From Roseivivax halotolerans (GTDB lineage Bacteria > Pseudomonadota > Alphaproteobacteria > Rhodobacterales > Rhodobacteraceae), in contig NZ_FOXV01000003.1 in the NCBI RefSeq assembly GCF_900115815.1, positions 248,001-312,000 of the forward strand: DNA of 64,000 nucleotides, given 5' to 3'. The translations under genes and the position numbers were made by a program. Shown in pieces: positions 26,059-34,520 of this stretch; within the stretch, counting starts at the first letter, position 1, and each line of letters begins with the position of its first letter. The notes beneath the pieces were generated by a model that did no database searches, was not told the origin of the DNA, and worked only from the letters and a program-made list of their open reading frames with translations.

Positions 26059-27045
26059 ATGAAAGTCGTGCCCATGCGAATTCTGGCAGTAGACGACGAC
26101 CCCATCGTTCTGGATCTTCTCGAGGTTGCGCTGACGGGAGCTTCGCTTGACGATCTGACCCGTGCGACCTCTGCGGAGGAAGCGCTCGATCTCATCGACG
26201 AGACCGAGGAATCCTTCGAATGTATCCTTCTCGACATCAACATGCCCGGCATCGACGGCATCGAGCTGTGCCGCAGGGTTCGGGAATATCCCGAATACGA
26301 GACGGTTCCGATCATCATGATCACCCGCCTTGATCACCGCAGCTACCTCGAGAAGGCGATCCGCATGGGCGCCTCCGACTATGTCGTGAAGCCCTTCGAC
26401 GGCACCGAGGTCGTCACCCGCATCGAGCTTGCCGCGCTGCGCCGGGCTCGCGACGCCGACCAGATCCCGGCACAGGGGCCGATCCCGCTGACCGATCCCG
26501 TTTCGCGCGCCGATCGCGAATGCGCCGAGTTCATCGAGCTGCCCGCCGCGCTCTCGTTCGAGACGATGAAATCCAGCATCACCTTCATTCCCGAAGAGAC
26601 GCTGCTGAAGTTCAGCGCGATCAAGATCGCCAATTTCGATGCGCTGCGTGGTTCGCTCTCGCGGGACGAGCTCTCTCAGGCGATCATGCGGGTGGGCCGT
26701 AGCGTCGCGACCCGTCTGAAAGGCACCGACTTCATGATGGCATACGCGGGCGCAGGCACGATCGTTGCGGTCGTGCGCGGCCTGCACCAGACCTCGGCCA
26801 GCGCGCTCGGCTCCTCTTTGCAGGCGGCGCTGCTCGAGACCGTGCCCACGGAGGCTGTCATCCCGGAGATCGTGGTCGCGACCGCGGGCCCGTCCAACAC
26901 GGTCCACCGCCAGGATCGGATGACCCGGATCCGCTACGCGATCTACTGCGCCGACGAGGCTGCCCGCGAGACATGGTCCTTCGGCAAGCAGATCCGCGCG
27001 ACCGTCGCCGCGGCCGAAGAGCTGGAAACGGAACGGACGCACTGA
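26059..27045 (+). CDS. Response regulator with degenerate GGDEF-like output domain
   Basis: This 328-residue protein has an N-terminal receiver domain (about residues 7-125) with acidic pocket VDDD, phospho-acceptor Asp59 in LLDINMPG, Thr89 and Lys111 in VVKPFDG. The C-terminal part (about 170-320) reads like a diguanylate cyclase fold: FSAIKIANFDALRG, then a helix, then TDFMMAYAGAGTIVAVV. The GGDEF signature is replaced by AGAGT, so cyclase activity is unlikely. It follows the luxI-type gene by 103 bases. An alternative start is the in-frame ATG at 26074. Confidence 0.85.
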   Translation: MKVVPMRILAVDDDPIVLDLLEVALTGASLDDLTRATSAEEALDLIDETEESFECILLDINMPGIDGIELCRRVREYPEYETVPIIMITRLDHRSYLEKAIRMGASDYVVKPFDGTEVVTRIELAALRRARDADQIPAQGPIPLTDPVSRADRECAEFIELPAALSFETMKSSITFIPEETLLKFSAIKIANFDALRGSLSRDELSQAIMRVGRSVATRLKGTDFMMAYAGAGTIVAVVRGLHQTSASALGSSLQAALLETVPTEAVIPEIVVATAGPSNTVHRQDRMTRIRYAIYCADEAARETWSFGKQIRATVAAAEELETERTH

Positions 27046-27061
27046 ACCACTGCGCGGGGCC

Positions 27062-27090
27062 GGCCCGACGCGGGCTGGCCCGACGCGGGC
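27062..27090. repeat. Tandem 15-base GC hairpin repeat after the response regulator gene
   Basis: GGCCCGACGCGGGCT is followed directly by GGCCCGACGCGGGC. Each copy folds on itself (GCCCG-ACG-CGGGC). A T-rich stretch with TTTTT lies about 10 bases further on. It may act as a transcription terminator for the response regulator gene. Confidence 0.55.
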
Positions 27091-27150
27091 GTGATTTGAC
27101 TTTTTCGCTCATGTCGCCACGCTTTGGTGCATCCCGACAGGAGCCCTTGC

Positions 27151-27915
27151 GTGCGGACCGCCCTCGTTCTCAGCATTGCCTGCCTTTCGAGTTCGGCCGC
27201 AGCGCTGGAGCTGACGATGACCGGCAGCTACGCGCTCGCCCGACCGTCGAGCCTCGACTACGACCCGACATTCTGCGGCCTCTGGATCGCCAATGAAGGC
27301 CCCGAAGCCGTTCTGGTCACGCTCCAGGGAGACGAGCTTCGGCGGATCGGTTCGGATCTGAGCAGGATAAAGGCGATCTCGATCGAAGGAGACGGTCTCA
27401 TCGTCGCGGACGGTCTGGGGCTCTTTCAGCGCCTGACGAAGGATGGCGAGCCCCTCGCAGCGCCATTCCGCATCTCGAGCGGCTGGGCCGATACCGAAGG
27501 AATCGCGATCGACGAGGATGGCAGCCTCATCACCGTCGAGGATGATCCCGAATATCTCTCATGGCTGTCGCCGGACGGCGACGTGCTGCGCCGGATCGAC
27601 ACGATGCAACTCGACCCGCCCTTGTCGGAGGCGCAAGGCATCGCCCGCGATCCGCGCACGGGGCATCTGTTGATCGTGGACGATTGGGAAGGCACCAACA
27701 GCCTTTACGAATTCGACGCAGAGGGCACGTTGATCGCCACGCAATCGCTGGTGCCGTTTGGCACGGATCCCGAAGGCATCGCGATCCGTCCGGGTTCGGG
27801 CCAGCTTTTCGTCGCGTTCGACATGGGCGCACGGATCGCGAGCTTCGACTATGTCCCGACCCTGCCGCCCGGATCGGAGCCGCTGCCGCCAGGCGCGGAT
27901 TGCATGATGTTCTGA
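27151..27915 (+). CDS. Exported beta-propeller-like protein (SdiA-regulated/SMP-30-like)
   Basis: Starting at GTG 27151, 7 bases after AGGAG, the protein has 254 residues and a signal peptide (VRTALVLSIACLSSSAAALE). The mature part has repeated strand patterns such as DTEGIAIDEDGSLITVEDDPEYLSW, EAQGIARDPRTGHLLIVDDWEG and DPEGIAIRPGSGQLFVAFD. These look like propeller blades of the SdiA-regulated or gluconolactonase-like families. The longer frame from 27124 has no ribosome site and would spoil the signal peptide. A periplasmic location is likely; substrate unknown. Confidence 0.78.
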   Translation: MRTALVLSIACLSSSAAALELTMTGSYALARPSSLDYDPTFCGLWIANEGPEAVLVTLQGDELRRIGSDLSRIKAISIEGDGLIVADGLGLFQRLTKDGEPLAAPFRISSGWADTEGIAIDEDGSLITVEDDPEYLSWLSPDGDVLRRIDTMQLDPPLSEAQGIARDPRTGHLLIVDDWEGTNSLYEFDAEGTLIATQSLVPFGTDPEGIAIRPGSGQLFVAFDMGARIASFDYVPTLPPGSEPLPPGADCMMF

Positions 27916-28111
27916 AACGGCAAACTCCGCCAAGGCAGCCTTCGGAGCCCGGCGAGGCTCCACATCACGCGGCGCGCGCGCCCGTTCATGCCCCGCTTGA
28001 TCCGTGTCGTTGCAGTCAGCTCTTCCTGTCCCGCCGGTCGCGGGCCGCCTTGGAATGGCGACCGTGCCGGGCTAGGAGAAGGCTTCCGCCCGGAAACGCT
28101 TGAGGTCTGAA

Positions 28112-28750
28112 ATGACGGACGCTCCTTCCCTCGACGAAACTGCCCGGAAACTGGCCGATCGGGTCGCTGCCCTGCCCGCGCGAACGCCGCGCCTTCTGGT
28201 GGCCGTGGCCGGACCGCCGGCATCGGGCAAGACGACGCTGGCCGAACGCCTGACCGAGATGCTGTGCGAAGGCGGGCATGAGGCGCGGCACGTGCCGATG
28301 GACGGCTTTCATCTAGACAATTCAGTGATCGAGCCGCGCGGGCTTCTTCACCGGAAAGGCGCGCCCGAGACCTTCGACGCGCAGGGTTTCGTTCACGCGA
28401 TGCAGCGGCTTGCGAGCGAGCAGGAGGTGATCCTGCCGGCCTTCGACCGCGCCCGCGATATCGCCGTTGCAGGCCGGATCGCCATCGGCCCCGAGACGCG
28501 CATCGCGGTCGTTGAAGGCAATTACCTCTGCTTCACGGAAGATCCTTGGTGCGCGCTCGCCGAACTGTGGCAGTTCAGCGTTTTTCTCGACGTGCCCGAT
28601 GACGTCCTTCGCACCCGCCTCGTCGAGCGCTGGCGCGACCACGGACTGAGCGAGGCGGCCGCGCTGGCCCGCGCCGAAGAGAACGATCTGCCGAACGGGC
28701 TGCGTGTTCTTCAGAAAAGAGCCGAAACAAGCCTGACGCTTGGCGGCTGA
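28112..28750 (+). CDS. P-loop small-molecule kinase, uridine kinase/pantothenate kinase-like
   Basis: The 212-residue protein has Walker A AGPPASGKTT, followed by HVPMDGFHLDN, IVVEGNYLCF-like VVEGNYLCF and LVERWRDHGLSEAAA, a pattern shared by the uridine kinase/phosphoribulokinase group (for example YggC-type proteins). The start at 28112 was chosen because GAGG lies 6 bases upstream; an upstream TTG adds only four residues. The substrate is not evident and may be a sugar or nucleoside. It ends 5 bases from the convergent BKACE gene. Confidence 0.78.
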   Translation: MTDAPSLDETARKLADRVAALPARTPRLLVAVAGPPASGKTTLAERLTEMLCEGGHEARHVPMDGFHLDNSVIEPRGLLHRKGAPETFDAQGFVHAMQRLASEQEVILPAFDRARDIAVAGRIAIGPETRIAVVEGNYLCFTEDPWCALAELWQFSVFLDVPDDVLRTRLVERWRDHGLSEAAALARAEENDLPNGLRVLQKRAETSLTLGG

Positions 28751-28755
28751 CCGGG

Positions 28756-29598
28756 CTAGGCTGCTCGCAAGCCGAGGATCTCGCGCGCCTCGACCGGGCT
28801 GGCGACAGGGCGCTCGTATTTCGCACAGAGCTCCGCCGCGCGGGCGATGAGCGCCGCGTTGGATGGTGCGAGCCTGTCGCGATCGAGACGCACGTTGTCC
28901 TCGAGCCCCGCCCGCGTATGTCCCCCCGCCGCGATTGCCCATTCGTTGACGACGAGCTGGCTGGCGCCGATCCCGGCGGCGCACCAGTTTGCCTCGGGCG
29001 CGCGGGAGCGCATCGTCTCGACGTAGAAGTCGAACACGGCGCGGTCAGCGGGCATGGCGTTCTTCACGCCCATCACGAACTGCACGTAAAGCTTGCCGTA
29101 AAGATGCCCAGCCTCATGGCGGCGGATCGCCTGGATGATATGGCTGAGATCGAAGGCTTCGACCTCGGGCGTGACTTCGTAGGTCCGCATCTCTGAGGCG
29201 AGCCAATCGACGAGATCGGGCGGATTCTCGTAGACACGCGTCGGGAAGTTGTTCGAGCCGACCGAGAGCGACGCCATGTCCGGCCGCAATGGCAGCATCC
29301 CGCCCCGCGCCTGCCCGGCGCCCGACCGTCCGCCAGTCGAGAACTGCACGATCATGCCGGGGCAATGCGCCTCGATGCCTTCCTTAAGAAGCGCGAATTT
29401 CTCAGGGTCGGAGGATGGCGTCTCGTCGTCGTTGCGCACGTGGCAATGGGCGATGGCGGCCCCCGCCTCGAAGGCTTCATGCGTCGACTCGACCTGTTCG
29501 GCCACCGTGATCGGCACCGCCGGATTGTTCGCCTTGGTCGGCAACGATCCGGTAATCGCAACGCACAGAATACAGGGCTTCCCCGCGACATCGGCCAT
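28756..29598 (-). CDS. BKACE family (DUF849) beta-keto acid cleavage enzyme
   Basis: This 280-residue protein has the BKACE signature: PCILCVAITGSLPTKANNPAVPIT at the N-terminus, AAIAHCHVRNDDETPSSDP (HxH zinc ligands) and MIVQFSTGGRSGAG. BKACE enzymes cleave a beta-keto acid with acetyl-CoA to acetoacetate and a CoA thioester; the founder, Kce, acts on 3-keto-5-aminohexanoate in lysine fermentation, and the substrates of most members differ. The gene stands alone between a kinase and the arsenic operon, so no substrate can be inferred. Confidence 0.9.
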   Translation of the reverse strand: MADVAGKPCILCVAITGSLPTKANNPAVPITVAEQVESTHEAFEAGAAIAHCHVRNDDETPSSDPEKFALLKEGIEAHCPGMIVQFSTGGRSGAGQARGGMLPLRPDMASLSVGSNNFPTRVYENPPDLVDWLASEMRTYEVTPEVEAFDLSHIIQAIRRHEAGHLYGKLYVQFVMGVKNAMPADRAVFDFYVETMRSRAPEANWCAAGIGASQLVVNEWAIAAGGHTRAGLEDNVRLDRDRLAPSNAALIARAAELCAKYERPVASPVEAREILGLRAA

Positions 29599-29668
29599 AT
29601 TTCATCTCCTCCCCGGCAATCTCGGGACAAAGACTACCCTGCCCAGCGGCGGATACAATGGCCGCCTC

Positions 29669-30937
29669 TCACGCGGGCGCGGGCTCTGCCTCGGGCTTGA
29701 GAGTGCGCGCAGCCAGCCAACTGAGCGCCACGAAAACGGCCGCCGTCGCAAGGCACAGGGGCAGCCCCCCGATCTGGTAGCTGAGCCCGGACATCAGCGT
29801 GCCAAGAAGGCGACCGGCGGCGTTGGCCATGTAGTAGAAGCCCACATCCATCGTCACCCGCTCCACCCCCGCGAAATTGAGGATCAGGTAGGAATGCAGC
29901 GCCGAGTTGACGGCGAAGATCGCGCCGAAGACCAGAAGGACGACAACGATGGTGACGGTAAGCCAGGTCGCAGGCTCTCCCGCGATCCAGACGAGAAGCG
30001 CCAGCGCGGCAGGCAGCGCGAAGAGCCGCCCGGTCCATGCCTGCGCCTCGGGCACCAGCTCCGCCTCGGGGCGGTCTGCGGCGCGCAGGAGCTTCGGGGC
30101 GGATGCCTGCACCGCTCCGTAAAGAATCGTCCAGACGGCCATGAAACTGCCGATCATGAAGAATGCCGCGCGGTTGCCCTCTTCGGTGCCGTCGGACAGC
30201 ACCGCGTAGAAGTAGATCGGGATGCCGACCACGAACCAGACATCGCGCGCACCGAAGAGGAAGACGCGCGCGAGAGAGAGCCGGTTGATGTTCTGGTCCT
30301 TGGAGATCACCTCGGAGAACTTCGCATCCTTGCGCCCGACCGGCAGCCCGGACGGCATTTTGAGCGCGATCGCGGCGAGGATCACCGACAGCACCGCCGC
30401 CATCGCCAGAACCGAAGCGGTGAAGCCAAGCAGCGCCAGCAGGCCAGCGCCCAGAAGGAAGCCCACACCCTTCACCGCATTCTTGGACCCCGTCAGAACC
30501 GCGACCCATCGGAAGAGCCCGCCTTGCGCCTTGGGCGCGAGCGTCTTCACGGCACTCTTGGCCGAGGTCTTGGCAAGATCCTTGGCGACGCCCGATGCGC
30601 CTTGCACCGCCATGACATAGGCGACCGACGCCCAGAGCGCCCATCCCGGATCGAGCGCGGCAAGCGCCAGCAGCGCCACGACCTGAAGGCCAAGCCCGGC
30701 ATACAGCGTCGAGGTCATCCCGAACCGCGCCGCGATCCAGCCCGCGCAAAGATTGGTGATGATCCCGGCAATCTCGTAAAGGATGAAAAGGTAGGCCAGT
30801 TGCACGGGCGAGAAGCCGAGCGTGTGGAAGTGCAAGAGCACCAGCATCCTCAGCGCGCCATCGGTGAGCATGAAGGCCCAATAGGCCGCCGTCACCGCGA
30901 TATAGGCGGAAAGCCCGTCCTGCCGCGCCGCGCTCAT
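29669..30937 (-). CDS. arsJ: Organoarsenical efflux MFS permease ArsJ
   Basis: A 422-residue major facilitator protein with about 12 membrane segments, starting [24 protein letters not shown]. The central loop [22 protein letters not shown] is characteristic of ArsJ. With the adjacent GAPDH it forms a known arsenate resistance pathway, in which GAPDH makes 1-arseno-3-phosphoglycerate and ArsJ exports it. The start at 30937 is set by the ATGA overlap with gapdh. It is last in the arsRC-gapdh-arsJ operon. Confidence 0.92.
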   Translation of the reverse strand: MSAARQDGLSAYIAVTAAYWAFMLTDGALRMLVLLHFHTLGFSPVQLAYLFILYEIAGIITNLCAGWIAARFGMTSTLYAGLGLQVVALLALAALDPGWALWASVAYVMAVQGASGVAKDLAKTSAKSAVKTLAPKAQGGLFRWVAVLTGSKNAVKGVGFLLGAGLLALLGFTASVLAMAAVLSVILAAIALKMPSGLPVGRKDAKFSEVISKDQNINRLSLARVFLFGARDVWFVVGIPIYFYAVLSDGTEEGNRAAFFMIGSFMAVWTILYGAVQASAPKLLRAADRPEAELVPEAQAWTGRLFALPAALALLVWIAGEPATWLTVTIVVVLLVFGAIFAVNSALHSYLILNFAGVERVTMDVGFYYMANAAGRLLGTLMSGLSYQIGGLPLCLATAAVFVALSWLAARTLKPEAEPAPA

Positions 30938-31932
30938 AGGGACGCGCCCACCATGCGTGCCACGTCGACGAGGCGGTAAGCATACCCCATCTCGTTGTCG
31001 TACCACGCATAGATCTTGGCCTGCGTGCCGTTCACCACCATCGTCGAGAGCGCATCCACGATGCCCGAGCGGGTGTCATTGGTGTAATCGGCCGAGACGA
31101 GCGGGCGCTCCTCGTAGCCGAGAATGCCCTTCAGTGGGCCCTCTGCGGCCTCCTTGAAGAGCGCGTTCAGCTCCTCCGTGGTGGTCTCGCGCTCCAGTTC
31201 GAAGACGCAATCGGTGATCGAGGCGTTGAGGAGCGGCACGCGGACCGCGTGCCCGTTGAGACGTCCCTTGAGCTCGGGATAGATCAATGTGATCGCCGTG
31301 GCAGACCCCGTGGTCGTCGGAATGAGCGAGGTCAGCGCGGAGCGCGCACGGCGGAGATCCTTGGCGGGCCGGTCCACGATGGTCTGCGTGTTGGTGACAT
31401 CGTGGATCGTTGTGATCGAGCCGTGCCGGATGCCGATCGCCTCTTGCACGACCTTCACGACCGGTGCGAGGCAGTTCGTCGTGCAGGAGGCCGCGGTCAC
31501 GATCCGGTGCTCCGCGGGGTCGTAGATGTCATGGTTGACGCCGTAGACGACATTCGCCGCATTACCGTCCTTCACGGGCGCGGAGACCACGACCTTCTTC
31601 ACACCAGCCTCGAAATACGGGGCAAGCTTGGCCTCGGTCTTGAAGACGCCGGTGCAGTCGATGACCACGTCGACGCCGTCCAGCGGCAGATCCTCGATCC
31701 GACGTTCGGAATGGACCGGCAGGCGCATGCCGTTCACCGTGATGCTGCCTGCATCATGGGCGAACTCGGCGTCCCAGCGGCCATGAACGGAATCGAATTC
31801 CAGAAGATGCGCGTGCATCTCGGGATCGCCGACCGCGTCGTTGATCCAGGCGATCTTTGTGCCTTGGTCGATCAAGGGTTTCAGCGCAAGTTTTCCGATA
31901 CGGCCAAGGCCGTTCAGCGCGTAGGTGGTCAT
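30934..31932 (-). CDS. ArsJ-associated glyceraldehyde-3-phosphate dehydrogenase
   Basis: A 332-residue type I GAPDH with nucleotide-binding motif NGLGRIGK, catalytic Cys150 in AASCTTNC, His177 and the C-terminal [14 protein letters not shown]. Its position between arsRC and arsJ, with 4-base overlaps on both sides, marks it as the arsenic-specific copy and not the glycolytic enzyme. It can use arsenate instead of phosphate to form 1-arseno-3-phosphoglycerate, which ArsJ then exports. Confidence 0.92.
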   Translation of the reverse strand: MTTYALNGLGRIGKLALKPLIDQGTKIAWINDAVGDPEMHAHLLEFDSVHGRWDAEFAHDAGSITVNGMRLPVHSERRIEDLPLDGVDVVIDCTGVFKTEAKLAPYFEAGVKKVVVSAPVKDGNAANVVYGVNHDIYDPAEHRIVTAASCTTNCLAPVVKVVQEAIGIRHGSITTIHDVTNTQTIVDRPAKDLRRARSALTSLIPTTTGSATAITLIYPELKGRLNGHAVRVPLLNASITDCVFELERETTTEELNALFKEAAEGPLKGILGYEERPLVSADYTNDTRSGIVDALSTMVVNGTQAKIYAWYDNEMGYAYRLVDVARMVGASL

Positions 31933-32774
31933 GCGGGCTCCCCGGCATTGGTCTGGCCGATGTCATCGACGGCGTGTTGCAGCGAGATCCGGTCGAGCGT
32001 GCCGATGGGCAGCGCGACGAAGGCCTGAATGCGATTGCGAAGGGCGCCATAGGCGTGCTGGAAGGCGAGGCTCTTCTCGGCATCGGTGCCGACCGTCTTC
32101 ACCGGGTCGGGCATACCCCAATGCGCGCTGACAGGCTGGCCTGCCCAGGCCGGGCAATCCTCGTTTGCCGCGCGGTCGCAGACGGTAAAGACGAAATCGA
32201 ATTGCGGCGCGTCCGGGCCTTGGAATTCCTCGACATTCTTGGCGCGCAGCGCGTCGATGTCGTAGCCTTTCTTGCGAAGCGTCTCCACCGCGAAGGGGTT
32301 CAGCTCCGAATAGGGCCTGGTGCCCGCCGAATAGACGTTGAAGCGATCTCCCCCCTCCCGGCGCAGGATCGATTCAGCGAAGATCGAGCGGGCGGAATTG
32401 CCCGTACAGATAAAGAGAACGTTGTATTTGCGGCTGGGCATGATCGCGTTTCCTTCTGGCAGGGGGAATGCGGATGGCCCGCAGAGATCCGGGCGGCCCC
32501 GGCAGCACTCCGCGAACAGGAAATCCATCAATCCCCGCGATCTCGTCGCATCGAGCCGGTAAAGCAGCGAGCGACCCTCACGGGACTGAGTAATCAGACC
32601 GACGTGACGCAGGGATGACAGGTAGGTGGAGGCGGTATTGGCGCGCGCGCCGATCGCGTCGGCCAGCTCGCCCGCCGGAACGGCATCGGGGTAGCGGCGC
32701 ACAAGGAGCCGAAAGAGCGCGAGGCGCTGCGGATGGCCGAGGACGGCGAGCTGATCTGCGTGGTACGATTCCAT
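31929..32774 (-). CDS. ArsR-ArsC fusion: arsenic-responsive repressor joined to LMW-PTP-type arsenate reductase
   Basis: This 281-residue two-domain protein has an ArsR winged helix at residues 1-85 followed by the As(III)-type cysteine cluster CCRGRPDLC (Cys90, Cys91, Cys98). From residue 112 a low-molecular-weight phosphatase-type arsenate reductase begins, with the catalytic loop CTGNSARS (Cys123-Arg129) and [13 protein letters not shown]. It therefore combines sensor and enzyme. There is no stop or frameshift at the junction. It leads the operon and overlaps gapdh by 4 bases. A palindrome covers its start codon, and no ribosome site is visible, so the message may be leaderless. Confidence 0.9.
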   Translation of the reverse strand: MESYHADQLAVLGHPQRLALFRLLVRRYPDAVPAGELADAIGARANTASTYLSSLRHVGLITQSREGRSLLYRLDATRSRGLMDFLFAECCRGRPDLCGPSAFPLPEGNAIMPSRKYNVLFICTGNSARSIFAESILRREGGDRFNVYSAGTRPYSELNPFAVETLRKKGYDIDALRAKNVEEFQGPDAPQFDFVFTVCDRAANEDCPAWAGQPVSAHWGMPDPVKTVGTDAEKSLAFQHAYGALRNRIQAFVALPIGTLDRISLQHAVDDIGQTNAGEPA

Positions 32775-32796
32775 ATTTCAGGAAATATTGAAATAT
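32773..32796. promoter_or_regulatory. Likely ArsR operator over the arsRC start
   Basis: ATATTTC-AG-GAAATAT is a perfect 7+2+7 palindrome, followed after one T by another GAAATAT. ATATTTCA and the last TGAAATAT also form an 8-base inverted repeat. AT-rich dyads of this type are usual ArsR operators, and this one overlaps the start codon of the repressor fusion gene. Confidence 0.65.
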
Positions 32797-32833
32797 AGCG
32801 CGGGTCGTCAAGAGCCTTTCGCCCGTGGCGCGT

Positions 32834-32880
32834 GCGGGAGCGAGGGGCCAGCCCCTCGCGCTCCCCGCGGTATTTTCACC
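32834..32880 (+). repeat. REP-like hairpin with GTATTTT tail (copy 1)
   Basis: A long hairpin pairs GCGAGGGGC with GCCCCTCGC around CA, and its outer arms GCGGGA/TCCCCGC extend it. It is followed by GGTATTTTCACC. The layout matches the element at 53853-53896 and the hairpin-plus-GTATTTT sequences common between genes in Rhodobacterales. Confidence 0.6.
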
Positions 32881-32908
32881 AATCCAAAGAGGGGGCGCAG
32901 CGCGCCCG

Positions 32909-33676
32909 TCAGGTCGTCTCGCGCTCTGCCCAGCCGGCGAAGACGCGCTCGAGAAAGACCACCGCGTAGTAAAGGGCGATGCCGAGCACCGCGAGCGCGA
33001 TCAGCACCGCGAACATCAGGGGATAGTTCGAGTTCGTCTGGCCCGAGAGGAACAGCGCGCCGAGGCCGCGCCCGTGCGGCGAGACGATCTCCACGAGATT
33101 GGTGCCGATGAAGGCAAGCGTGACCGAGACTTTCAGCGCGCCGAAGAATTCGGGCAGCGTCTTCGGCAGCGCGATCTTGCGGAAGATCGTCACCCGGCTC
33201 GCGCCGAGCGAGCGCAGGATGTCCCGATATTCGGGTTCGAGCGTCGAGAGGCCGATCCCGACCGAGACGGCGATCGGGAAGAAGGAGATGAGGAACGCCA
33301 TCATCACCGTGTTGAAATCGTGCTGGCCGATGAAGAGAAGCGCCAGCACCGGCACAAGTGTCGCCTTCGGGATCGCGTTGAACCCCACGAGCAGCGGATA
33401 GAGCGCATCGCGCATGATGCGCGAAAAGCCCATGACCATGCCGATCAGAACGCCGACGATCACCGCGAGCAGAAGGCCCGCGACCGTCCGCCAGAGCGTT
33501 TGCCAGGCGCCGACGAGGAACAACTCCCAGAACCGCGCATAGGCCTGCGGCAGATCGGAGGGAGACGCCATGACGTAGTCGGGCCAGCCGTTCAGGCGAA
33601 CGAGTGCCTCCCAGAGAACGAGAAAGACAAGGATGGCGGCGATGGGCACGCCGATTTTCTGAAGGCTTTCCATCAC
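32909..33676 (-). CDS. ABC transporter permease, nitrate/taurine/THI5 family
   Basis: A 255-residue inner-membrane permease of the SsuC/ThiX type, with about six hydrophobic segments and the coupling loop RDILRSLGASRVTIFRKIALPKTLPEFFGALK. It overlaps the ATPase gene by 4 bases and is the last gene of a three-gene reverse-strand importer operon. The substrate is set by the binding protein and cannot be named from the permease. Confidence 0.9.
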   Translation of the reverse strand: MMESLQKIGVPIAAILVFLVLWEALVRLNGWPDYVMASPSDLPQAYARFWELFLVGAWQTLWRTVAGLLLAVIVGVLIGMVMGFSRIMRDALYPLLVGFNAIPKATLVPVLALLFIGQHDFNTVMMAFLISFFPIAVSVGIGLSTLEPEYRDILRSLGASRVTIFRKIALPKTLPEFFGALKVSVTLAFIGTNLVEIVSPHGRGLGALFLSGQTNSNYPLMFAVLIALAVLGIALYYAVVFLERVFAGWAERETT

Positions 33677-34464
33677 TGCGCCTCCGCCGCGCCGCGCCCT
33701 TGGGCGATCTTGATCTGGTCGCGCAGGATATGCAGCATCTCGCCCGCCTCGCGTTCGTAGAGAATGTCGATGGTCCGGTCATCCGGAAGGGTCACGTCGA
33801 GCACATATTGAGTGCGTGCGGGTCGGCCCGACAGGACGATCACCTGATCGCCGAGAAAGACGCTCTCGCGCAGATCGTGGGTGATGAGGACTGCGGTGAA
33901 CGGCTCCTTGGCGCGCAGATCGCGCATGGTCTGCCAGAGATCCTCCCGCGTGAAATTGTCGAGCGCGCCGAAAGGCTCGTCCATGATCAGCACGTCCGGT
34001 TTGTGCACGATGGCGCGGCAGAGCGAGGCGCGCTGACGCATGCCGCCCGAAAGCTCGGAGGGACGTTTGCCCTCGAAGCCCGACAGCCCCACCATCTCGA
34101 GCAGCGCCTCGGCGCGGGCCACGCGGTCGCGGCGCGGCATCGACGGAGCGACGATCTCGAGCGGCAGGATCACGTTGTCGAGGATGTTGCGCCATTCGAG
34201 AAGGACGGGGTTCTGAAAGGCCATGCCGACGGTCTTGCGCGGGCTCGTCACGCGCTTGCCGTGCAGCCAGACCTCGCCCTCGTCGGGACGCATGAGACCC
34301 GCGACAAGGCGCGTCAGCGTGGACTTGCCGCAACCCGAGGGACCGACCACCGCGCAGAATTCCGATTCCGCCACCTGGATGTCGAGCCCGTCGAGCACGG
34401 GCAGCGGGCCGGCCTTTGTGCGGTAGGCATGGCGCACGCCCTTGATGTCGATGAGATTGTCCAT
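33673..34464 (-). CDS. ABC transporter ATP-binding protein, nitrate/taurine/THI5 family
   Basis: A 263-residue ATPase with Walker A GPSGCGKST, signature LSGGMRQRASLCRAI, Walker B VLIMDEPFGALDNF and a switch histidine in LITHDLRESVFLGD, the pattern of SsuB/TauB/ThiZ proteins. It is the middle gene of the importer operon, 56 bases after the binding-protein gene and overlapping the permease by 4 bases. Confidence 0.92.
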   Translation of the reverse strand: MDNLIDIKGVRHAYRTKAGPLPVLDGLDIQVAESEFCAVVGPSGCGKSTLTRLVAGLMRPDEGEVWLHGKRVTSPRKTVGMAFQNPVLLEWRNILDNVILPLEIVAPSMPRRDRVARAEALLEMVGLSGFEGKRPSELSGGMRQRASLCRAIVHKPDVLIMDEPFGALDNFTREDLWQTMRDLRAKEPFTAVLITHDLRESVFLGDQVIVLSGRPARTQYVLDVTLPDDRTIDILYEREAGEMLHILRDQIKIAQGRGAAEAQ

Positions 34465-34520
34465 GTCCCCTGCCCCTTTGCCTTGCGGACCGGAGGCGCA
34501 TGACCCCCGATCCGGTCGTT

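Noticed and set aside
27062-27090. Start of a CRISPR-like array
   Set aside because: There are only two adjacent copies with no spacers, and no cas genes are nearby.
28100-28111. TTG start for the P-loop kinase gene
   Set aside because: The ATG at 28112 has GAGG at proper spacing, while the TTG overlaps that ribosome site.
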